Shown here: piece by piece, positions 1 to 5,961 of the stretch
Layout: every line of letters starts with the position of its first letter
Position numbering within the stretch: position 1 is the stretch's first letter
From: Candidatus Eiseniibacteriota bacterium
GTDB lineage: Bacteria; Arandabacterota; Arandabacteria; JAGLYR01
Reading direction: 5' to 3'
NCBI GenBank assembly: GCA_023132135.1
Contig: JAGLYR010000072.1
Coordinates: forward strand, 1-10,097
DNA length: 10,097 bases
The notes under the pieces: model-generated
What the model was told of the DNA's origin: nothing
Databases searched by the model: none
The model's input: the letters and a program-made list of their open reading frames with translations, nothing else
Position numbers and translations under genes: made by a program

Positions 1-30
1 GGCTTCAACCCCTCCGATGCCCTTTTCCTT

Positions 31-65
31 GGACTAGGGACTAGGGACTACGCACTAGGGACTGG
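31..65. repeat. Heptanucleotide tandem repeat, five units, consensus GGACTAG
   Basis: Five consecutive 7-base units start at 31, 38, 45, 52 and 59. The first two are exact GGACTAG. The third ends in C, the fourth has C at position 2, and the fifth has G at position 6. The array lies in non-coding DNA about 175 bp before the peptidase start. A 7-bp period fits neither a helical turn nor a codon multiple, so this is probably a simple intergenic repeat rather than an operator. I do not recognise a named family. Confidence 0.8.
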
Positions 66-127
66 TTCTAATACCCCTTGCAAGAATCCGTCAACAGAGC
101 CAACATCGTGCAGGCTCAGCCTGTGTC

Positions 128-159
128 GTGATAGTCTTGTGATAGTTTTGGTGTAAAAT
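128..159 (+). promoter_or_regulatory. Possible promoter/operator region of the first peptidase gene: 11-bp direct repeat plus -10-like box
   Basis: GTGATAGTCTT (128-138) is followed directly by GTGATAGTTTT (139-149), a tandem 11-bp repeat with one mismatch. It spaces two identical GTGATAGT cores by about one helical turn. TAAAAT at 154-159 resembles a sigma70 -10 box, and the repeats cover the place where a -35 would lie. No good -35 hexamer is visible at 16-18 bp spacing. That would suit a promoter relying on an activator bound at the repeats, but this is inference. Transcription from here would give a leader of about 70 nt. Confidence 0.35.
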
Positions 160-178
160 GAGCGTTTGTACTGGAGTA

Positions 179-231
179 TCCTCTGCGGAGGAAAGCAGAT
201 TGTCGTCGTTGCGCGTCACCAGTTGAGGAGG
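179..231 (+). promoter_or_regulatory. Ribosome binding site deciding the start at 238, with possible leader structure
   Basis: GAGGAGG at 225-231 sits 6 nt before ATG 238 and selects that start over an in-frame TTG at 166, which would put a charged extension before the signal peptide. Upstream, TCCTC (179-183) can pair with GAGGA (188-192) around TGCG. Alternatively TCTGC (182-186) can pair with GCAGA (195-199), and the two hairpins exclude each other. A GGAGG at 187-191 precedes an 8-codon TTG-started mini-ORF (200-226) whose TGA overlaps the true Shine-Dalgarno. The ribosome site is well supported; any role for the hairpins or mini-ORF is speculative. Confidence 0.6.
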
Positions 232-237
232 GGACTC

Positions 238-3200
238 ATGCGAAAGGCGCTACTTGTTCTCGCCGCGGGCTTGTTCGTTGCAGCCCCGGCCATAGCGGGG
301 GATTGGGTTGAGGTCGAACAGGGATCTCTTCCCCTGTCCGTGAATGTGCTGGACAAGGAAATCGGCCACACCATCATCGAATACCACATCACAGGATTCC
401 AGAGAGATCAGGTGGAGATAGACGGAGAGATCCATGATGTCATCAGCCTCGGGAGCGAGAGCAAGGAACTCACCGAGGGCTATCCCGAGCTTCCCAATAT
501 CAACCGAAGCGTGATCCTTCCCGATCTCGGACGGGTGAACCTTCGCGTGGTGGAATCAACGTACCACGATGTCTCGGGCATCCGCGTCGCTCCATCCAAG
601 GGAAGCCTCTCCCGCCTAGTGAACCCGGCGGATGTTCCGTACACATTCGGTCCCTTCTATGAGACGGACGGATGGTACCCCGAGCAGGTCGCGGTGAGCC
701 AAGACCCCTACATCCTGCGCGATTTTCGCGGCGCCGTGGTGACCCTGAACCCCTTCCAGTTCAACCCGGCGACCCAGACCCTTCGCGTGTACACGCGCGT
801 GGTGGTCGAGGTGACGACCGCGCTGGGCCAAGGCATGAACGAATTCGAGCGAATTAGCCCACCAACGAGGCTCATCCGGGACTTCAACCAGATCTACGTG
901 GAGCACTTCATCAACCACGATCCGGGCCGCTACGAGTCCATCTCCGAAGACGGCACGATGCTGATCATCTGCTACGATTCCTGGACCTCCAACATGGACC
1001 CATTGGTGGACTGGAAGAACCAGATGGGCCTCTACACCGAGATGGTGACCGTCACGGATGCGGGCGGATCGGCAGCGGGGATCGACGGCTATATCGACTC
1101 CTACTACAACAACCCCGCCAACAACCTGGCCTTTGTCCTTCTGGTGGGAGACTACCTCCAGTGCCCCACGCCGGATGTGAGCGGCTCGGCGGCGGATCCG
1201 TCCTACGCCTGGCTCGCCGGAAGCGACCGGTACCCGGAGATCTTCATCGGCCGGTTCTCCGCCGAGAACACGATCCATCTGGACACCCAGGTCGAGCGGA
1301 CCATTGAGTACGAGCGGGATCCCCAGCCGGGGGCAACCTGGTATCACAAGGGATTCGGCATCGGATCCGCCGAAGGTCCGGGGGACGACGGCGAGGACGA
1401 CTGGGAACACATAGACAACATCCGGACGGACCTTCTGAATTACACCTACACCGATGTGGACCAGATCTATGATCCGGGCGCAACCGCCACGATGGTCTCC
1501 AATGCAGTGAACGCCGGCCGGAGTATCGGTAACTACTGCGGTCACGGCGTTATCACCGGGTGGAGCACGACGGGCTTCTCGGTGTCCCACGTGAATACGC
1601 TGGTCAATGACAACATGCTGGCCTTCGTGATCAGTGTGGCCTGTAACACGGGAGAGTTCAACGGCTACACCTGCCTCGGGGAGTCCTGGCTGAGAGCGAC
1701 GAACAGCGGCACGGGCGAGCCTACCGGCGGCATCGGGTTCTACGGATCGACCATCTCCCAGTCGTGGAGCCCGCCCATGGATGCGCAGGACGAGGTCGTC
1801 GATCTTCTGGTCCAGGACGAGAAGCGCACCTTTGGGGGCCTGTGTTTCAACGGCTCCTGCCACATGATGGACGAGTATCCGGGAACCGGCCACGGTACTG
1901 GTTGGGGCGAGTCGCCCTACTGGACGGTGTTCGGAGACCCCTCCCTCCAGGTCCGGACGGACAGCCCGGGCTCAATGACCGTGCTCCACGAGGAGGCCAT
2001 CGATCCCGAGCTTCCCACCTTCCCCGTTACGGTCGTGGGGATCTCAGGTGCTCGCTGCTGTATTTCGATTGATGGTGTCTATCACGGACACGCTATCACC
2101 AACGCCGCGGGCTACTGCGAGATTACCCTGGTGGGGACACTTCCCGAGGAAGGCATGGCCACCCTGACGGTCACAGCCTACAACAAGATCCCCTACATCA
2201 CGGAGATCCCACTCCACGGCGAGGGGCCGGACAAACCCACAGGTCTGACGGCCACACCGGGCGATGCCCAGGTCTTCCTGAGCTGGAACGCCAACGTGGA
2301 GCCGAACCTGTCCCACTACGTCATCTACCGCGACCGGATCTCCCATCCTACCGATTCGCTCGATGTAGTCTTTGCGCCGGATACGACGTACCTCGACCTT
2401 GCGGTTCAGAACGACAGTACCTACTACTATCGTATCAAGGCCTTCGACACCGACGGCAACGACAGCTTCTATTCGACCGAAGTGCCGGCCATGCCGCAGC
2501 AGCCACCCGTGATCTTCATCACCCACACGCCGCTGACGGATACCGACGACTCGGCCCACCCGTACCCGGTCCTGGCCGAGATCACCACAACCGAACCGCC
2601 TCTCAACCCGGATTCGCTCTTCGTCGTGTATGAGGCTTTCCGAGGCTGGGAATCCATCCAGATGTTCAACACGGGGACCCCGGACGAGTACCGGGCCGAC
2701 ATTCCGGCCCAGACATGCGGGACCGTAGTGGCTTACTACATTCTGGCCGTGAATGCCAACCACAAGAGGGAAACTCATCCGGACTTCGCCCCGGCCGTGT
2801 ATCATTCCTTCCAGGTCACGTTCACCCCGGTGTTCACCGACGACTTCGAATCGGGCCCGGGGAGTTGGACGGTTGGCGACCCGTCCGACGACGCCACGAC
2901 GGGAATCTGGGAGTGGTGCGATCCCAACGCCACCTTCAACGGTCTGGACGAGGTGCAGCCGGAGGATGACAACACCGATCCTGGTGTTTACTGTTTCATC
3001 ACCGGCAACTCGGCGCCCGGGGCCGGAGAGGGCGTCAACGATGTGGACGGCGGCAAGACAACGTTGATCTCACCCATCATCGACCTTTCCTCTGTCGGCA
3101 GCGCCGTGGTGAGCTACCACCGCTGGTTCACGAACGACACCGGAGGCGCCCCCGACGTGGACGAGTGGAAGGTGGATGTCTCCGACAATGGCGGAGCAAG

Positions 3201-4320
3201 TTGGGTGAATATGGAGACGACCAACGTGACCAACCGGAGCTGGCTCTTCCGGCAACACACCATCGGCGACTACGTGAATCTCACAGCCCAGGTGCAGTTC
3301 CGCTTTGTTGCCGAGGACCAGAGCCCCGGATCCATCGTGGAGGCCGGAATCGACGACTTCCAGGTTCTCGGTTGCCCACAGCCGGGCGACACCGAGCCGC
3401 CGACTGTCACCGTACTGGATCCCAACGGAGGCGAGGAACTCCAGGGCGCCCTCGACTACACCATCCGCTGGGATGCGGATGACAACGTTGGCGTGACGGC
3501 CGTGAACATCTACCTCTCCTACGACGGCGGCGCGACCTTCCCCGATACAATTGCCACGGGCGAAGTGAACGACGGGCAGTACGTCTGGGGAGTGCCGGAT
3601 GTCGACGAGGGCAGCTGCCGCATCAAGATTGACGTCCGGGATGCGTCCAGCAACTGGGCCAGCGACACCAGCGATGGCGACTTCACCATCGTGCCCCACG
3701 ACTCCGAACCGCCGACCATCGCGCTCATTTGCCCCGACGGAGGCGAGACCATTGCCAGGAACAGCCAGTACCTGATCCGACTTCATGGCGAAGACAACGT
3801 CGGCGTGGCGGAGATGTTTATCCTCTTCTCGGTGGACAGCGGAGTGACCTACGCCGAGACGCTGGCCACCGGCCCGTACGACTCCACGTTCCTGTGGACC
3901 ACGCCGGACAAGGAATACGCGACCTGCCGCATCAAGGTCGTGTGCCGCGACGCTGCCTTCAACTGGGCGGAAGATGAGAGCGAATCCGACTTCGTGATCA
4001 CCGATGCCACGGCCGTGGCGGACGACAGACTTCGGGTCCCGACCGACGTGGTGCTCTCGCAGAACACGCCGAACCCCTTCAATCCCGTGACAGAGATCAT
4101 GTTCGGCCTGCCCGGGGATGCGATCGTGAACCTGTCTGTCTACGACGTTCACGGACGCCTGGTGAAAACGCTGGTATCCGGAGTCTACGCGGCCGGATAT
4201 CACCACGCGACCTGGGAAGGCCGGGATGTCAACGGTGCGGAGGCCTCGTCCGGTATCTACTTCTACCGCCTCACGGCGGGCGAGAAGACGCTGGCGAAGA
4301 AGATGATGATGCTGAAGTAG
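238..4320 (+). CDS. Secreted gingipain-like cysteine endopeptidase (family C25) with FN3, jelly-roll, Ig repeats and T9SS-type sorting domain
   Basis: This is a 1360-aa secreted peptidase, probably Arg-specific. Residues 1-20 are a signal peptide (MRK, hydrophobic core, cleavage after AIA). About 35-231 is a C25 propeptide, and 238-575 is the caspase-like catalytic domain. His436 (YCGHG) and Cys469 (VACNTGEF) form the dyad, 33 residues apart as in RgpB (His211/Cys244, recalled numbering). Glu379 and Asp388 match RgpB Glu152 and the S1 Asp163; Gln508/Trp510 match Gln282/Trp284. The blocks GRFSAE, KRTFGG and WTVFGDPSLQVRT are also gingipain-like. Arg231-Tyr232 lines up with the gingipain propeptide/mature junction. 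An Ig-like C25 domain (580-663), FN3 (665-752), a further beta domain (756-862), a MAM/jelly-roll-like domain (866-1047) and two PNGGE/PDGGE Ig repeats (1051-1152, 1156-1255) follow. The FlgD-like sorting domain (1270-1360) has PNPFNP and ends KKMMMLK. Export by signal peptide then a T9SS-like route is inferred; no T9SS genes are in view. Substrate specificity is untested. The start is set by the Shine-Dalgarno at 225-231. Confidence 0.95.
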   Translation: MRKALLVLAAGLFVAAPAIAGDWVEVEQGSLPLSVNVLDKEIGHTIIEYHITGFQRDQVEIDGEIHDVISLGSESKELTEGYPELPNINRSVILPDLGRVNLRVVESTYHDVSGIRVAPSKGSLSRLVNPADVPYTFGPFYETDGWYPEQVAVSQDPYILRDFRGAVVTLNPFQFNPATQTLRVYTRVVVEVTTALGQGMNEFERISPPTRLIRDFNQIYVEHFINHDPGRYESISEDGTMLIICYDSWTSNMDPLVDWKNQMGLYTEMVTVTDAGGSAAGIDGYIDSYYNNPANNLAFVLLVGDYLQCPTPDVSGSAADPSYAWLAGSDRYPEIFIGRFSAENTIHLDTQVERTIEYERDPQPGATWYHKGFGIGSAEGPGDDGEDDWEHIDNIRTDLLNYTYTDVDQIYDPGATATMVSNAVNAGRSIGNYCGHGVITGWSTTGFSVSHVNTLVNDNMLAFVISVACNTGEFNGYTCLGESWLRATNSGTGEPTGGIGFYGSTISQSWSPPMDAQDEVVDLLVQDEKRTFGGLCFNGSCHMMDEYPGTGHGTGWGESPYWTVFGDPSLQVRTDSPGSMTVLHEEAIDPELPTFPVTVVGISGARCCISIDGVYHGHAITNAAGYCEITLVGTLPEEGMATLTVTAYNKIPYITEIPLHGEGPDKPTGLTATPGDAQVFLSWNANVEPNLSHYVIYRDRISHPTDSLDVVFAPDTTYLDLAVQNDSTYYYRIKAFDTDGNDSFYSTEVPAMPQQPPVIFITHTPLTDTDDSAHPYPVLAEITTTEPPLNPDSLFVVYEAFRGWESIQMFNTGTPDEYRADIPAQTCGTVVAYYILAVNANHKRETHPDFAPAVYHSFQVTFTPVFTDDFESGPGSWTVGDPSDDATTGIWEWCDPNATFNGLDEVQPEDDNTDPGVYCFITGNSAPGAGEGVNDVDGGKTTLISPIIDLSSVGSAVVSYHRWFTNDTGGAPDVDEWKVDVSDNGGASWVNMETTNVTNRSWLFRQHTIGDYVNLTAQVQFRFVAEDQSPGSIVEAGIDDFQVLGCPQPGDTEPPTVTVLDPNGGEELQGALDYTIRWDADDNVGVTAVNIYLSYDGGATFPDTIATGEVNDGQYVWGVPDVDEGSCRIKIDVRDASSNWASDTSDGDFTIVPHDSEPPTIALICPDGGETIARNSQYLIRLHGEDNVGVAEMFILFSVDSGVTYAETLATGPYDSTFLWTTPDKEYATCRIKVVCRDAAFNWAEDESESDFVITDATAVADDRLRVPTDVVLSQNTPNPFNPVTEIMFGLPGDAIVNLSVYDVHGRLVKTLVSGVYAAGYHHATWEGRDVNGAEASSGIYFYRLTAGEKTLAKKMMMLK

Positions 4321-4321
4321 A

Positions 4322-4373
4322 GCAATGCGTATTGCGTAGAAGGCTAAATGGGGGCGACCCGCTGGGTCGCCCC
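4322..4373 (+). terminator. Rho-independent-type terminator after the first peptidase, with a small upstream palindrome
   Basis: GGGGCGACCC (4351-4360), loop GCT, then GGGTCGCCCC (4364-4373) form a perfect 10-bp GC-rich stem, 30 nt past the stop codon. The following bases, TGTTGCTTTC, are only moderately T-rich, so termination may be imperfect. Just after the stop codon, GCAAT (4322-4326) and ATTGC (4331-4335) form a further 5-bp hairpin around GCGT. That one is weak and might only add 3'-end stability. Confidence 0.8.
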
Positions 4374-4375
4374 TG

Positions 4376-4404
4376 TTGCTTTCGTCGCTCTCGGGTGCTA
4401 GAAT
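4376..4404 (+). promoter_or_regulatory. Sigma70-like promoter for the TPR gene
   Basis: TTGCTT (4376-4381, 3/6 to the -35 consensus) is followed by a 17-bp spacer and TAGAAT (4399-4404, 5/6 to the -10 consensus). TG at 4396-4397 one base before the -10 makes it an extended -10, which compensates for the weak -35. Transcription would start near 4411, giving a leader of about 43 nt before ATG 4454. The promoter begins two bases after the terminator stem, so the TPR gene is likely transcribed independently. A motif match alone cannot prove activity. Confidence 0.5.
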
Positions 4405-4453
4405 CTCCCCGGGCACAATCACCGATCCAATGATTCGCAGCAGGAGGATACTC

Positions 4454-5749
4454 ATGGGCCTCTTCGACAATCTCTTCGGCGGCTCGCTGGAGAAACTGGA
4501 AGCCAGAGGCGACCGCCTGATGGAGGAGAAAGATTTCACCGGCGCGGCGCAGGCGTACCGGAACGCCTTCCGGAAGTGTGAGAACAAAGATCCTGAAGCG
4601 GCGTCTCGAATCCGCACAAAACTGGACCTGGCGGACGATCAGGCCGTCAAGGAATTCGCGAAACTGGTTCGGGAACACCTGGAGGACGGCGAGCCCGAGA
4701 TTGCCGGTGAGCAGCTGGAGGTCGCCCGCAATTTCGCGCGGGAGCATCCCGGGGAGTATGACGAACTCTTCCGCGAGCTGGAGGCCGCCATCCGCGCCAG
4801 GGTGAAGTCCGACATCGTGGAGACCCAGAGGGGCTACGACAAGCAGATGCAGGACTCGCTCCGGGAAAAGGAGATGACCCCGGAACTCATCGAGTTCGAA
4901 CAGACCCTGAATGTCCTCGCTTCCGGCGATGTGGAAGAGGCCCGAACCTACGGTCCCCACTTCCAGAAGGGCTTCATGGCCCTCGCTCAAGGCGACTTCA
5001 TCACGGCGGTCGAAGAGCTCCAGCTGGCAACTCACGAGCGGCCCGAATCAGCCCTCACTTACGAACAGTGGGGCAAAGCCCTGGAAATGGGGGGGCAGTC
5101 CGCCCAGGCCCGGACCGCCTACCGCAAGGCCATACAGCGCGACCCCCGGCGGCGTGAGGCCCGACTCTCTCTGGCCACCATCCTGGACACCCTGGAGAAC
5201 AAGAGCAAGGAAGCTCTCGAGCTCCTCGCCGAAGGAATCGAGGAAGTCCCCACCGACGAAGCCCCGATACGGATGGCGATGGGCGGAATCCACCTCCACC
5301 GTCGCCGGCCAACCGAGGCGGTGTCAGAACTGGAACGGGCCCTGGAACTCCTGGGCGACGGCATTCCCGACCTGTGGCACATGCTCGGATCCGCCTACGA
5401 GATGGCCGGCAGCCTGGATCTCGCCGAGGGCGCCTTCCAGGCCGCCTATGGCACAGACTCGAGGAACCCTGCCCGCCGGGTCCAGTACGTGGAGTTCTGC
5501 CTCCGCAACAAGCGAAACCTGGACGGCGCCGAGTCTGCTCTCACGTCCATCTGCCAGTCCTGCGGGTTTCCCGGCGACCCTCACACCATGGCCACCCTCG
5601 CCTACTACATGGCCGTGATCGCGGCAACGCGGGGCAAGCACGAAGAGGCGCTTTCCTCCATCGCCCGGGCCCTCTCTCAAGGAGTTCCTTCCGAATTCGA
5701 GGAGCGCTTCCGGCAACTCGAGGGTCAGCTCAGGAAAGCCGTCGACTGA
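4454..5749 (+). CDS. Cytoplasmic tetratricopeptide (TPR) repeat protein of unknown function
   Basis: This 431-aa protein has no signal peptide and no membrane segment, so it probably stays in the cytoplasm. It opens with MGLFDNLFGG, then a TPR-like helical pair (about 13-46, EARGDRLMEEKDFTGAAQAY) and a charged, mainly helical stretch (about 50-165). From about 173 there is a run of TPR units: GFMALAQGDFITAVEEL, then ALTYEQWGKALEMGGQ, continuing to about residue 410 with further units around LWHMLGSAYEMAG and AVIAATRGKHEEALSSI. These units show the usual small/large hydrophobic spacing (W/L-G-Y/F-A-P). Cys367 and Cys370 form a lone CQSC pair, too little to claim a metal site. TPR arrays bind peptides or partner proteins, and nothing here identifies the partner. 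GGAGG at 4443-4447 fixes ATG 4454; an in-frame TTG at 4376 falls inside the promoter. The gene sits between the two peptidases but has its own promoter, so a functional link is unproven. Confidence 0.9.
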   Translation: MGLFDNLFGGSLEKLEARGDRLMEEKDFTGAAQAYRNAFRKCENKDPEAASRIRTKLDLADDQAVKEFAKLVREHLEDGEPEIAGEQLEVARNFAREHPGEYDELFRELEAAIRARVKSDIVETQRGYDKQMQDSLREKEMTPELIEFEQTLNVLASGDVEEARTYGPHFQKGFMALAQGDFITAVEELQLATHERPESALTYEQWGKALEMGGQSAQARTAYRKAIQRDPRRREARLSLATILDTLENKSKEALELLAEGIEEVPTDEAPIRMAMGGIHLHRRRPTEAVSELERALELLGDGIPDLWHMLGSAYEMAGSLDLAEGAFQAAYGTDSRNPARRVQYVEFCLRNKRNLDGAESALTSICQSCGFPGDPHTMATLAYYMAVIAATRGKHEEALSSIARALSQGVPSEFEERFRQLEGQLRKAVD

Positions 5750-5961
5750 TCAAATCTGTGGAATCTGTGGACGATTCTCGTATCCCCTGCGGCTTCGTGA
5801 CAGGCCGGAAGCCCGTCCGGATATCAGGATCGAGGCTACGGCGCCTGGTGAGAAATGCAGGCTGAGCTGGATTTAGCGCCTCATCTGTGATATCCTTGAA
5901 CTGTTTCGTCAAGACATAGACGTATCTTGCGTCCATCTCCGAATCTTGAGGGAGGTTCCAG
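5750..5961. other. Intergenic region between the TPR gene and the second peptidase
   Basis: This stretch holds no convincing gene, RNA or terminator. It contains a perfect 9-bp tandem duplication (5753-5770). A 6-bp hairpin (GGCTTC 5791-5796 with GAAGCC 5808-5813) has no T-tract. CTTGA (5895-5899) and TCAAG (5909-5913) form a small inverted repeat that could be an operator. TTGAAC at 5896-5901 resembles a -35 box but has no -10 at proper spacing. GGAGG at 5951-5955, within GAGGGAGG, is the ribosome binding site of the next gene, 6 nt before ATG 5962. The promoter of the second peptidase is therefore not located with confidence. Confidence 0.6.
5753..5770. repeat. Perfect 9-bp tandem duplication AATCTGTGG
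   Basis: AATCTGTGG occurs twice back to back, starting 4 bases after the TPR stop codon. It could be a simple slippage duplication. Its lower GC content than the surrounding coding DNA is typical of intergenic sequence. No function can be read from it. Confidence 0.75.

Noticed and set aside
31-65. CRISPR-like array
   Set aside because: The units are 7 bp and directly abutting, with no spacers and no cas genes nearby.
1-155. Frame open from the window edge to a TAA at about 154, as a possible tail of an upstream gene
   Set aside because: It runs through the heptad array and the 11-bp repeat and shows no family resemblance, so open length alone is not enough.
166-237. N-terminal extension of the first peptidase from TTG 166
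   Set aside because: It would place 24 non-signal residues before a textbook signal peptide, and ATG 238 has a strong Shine-Dalgarno sequence 6 nt upstream.
616-1893. 425-codon open frame on the minus strand
   Set aside because: It lies wholly opposite the propeptide and catalytic region of the first peptidase. Its product is compositionally odd (rich in V, R, G, H), has no recognisable domain, and is the expected shadow of GC-rich coding DNA.
4376-4453. N-terminal extension of the TPR protein from TTG 4376
   Set aside because: The codon lies in the -35 of the proposed promoter next to the terminator, whereas ATG 4454 has GGAGG at 4443-4447.
3070-4617. 515-codon open frame on the minus strand
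   Set aside because: It runs opposite the Ig repeats and sorting domain, across the terminator and promoter and into the TPR gene. That is not plausible for a real gene, and its product has no recognisable family.
5791-5813. Hairpin GGCTTC/GAAGCC as terminator of the TPR gene
   Set aside because: The stem is only 6 bp with an 11-nt loop and no T-tract follows.
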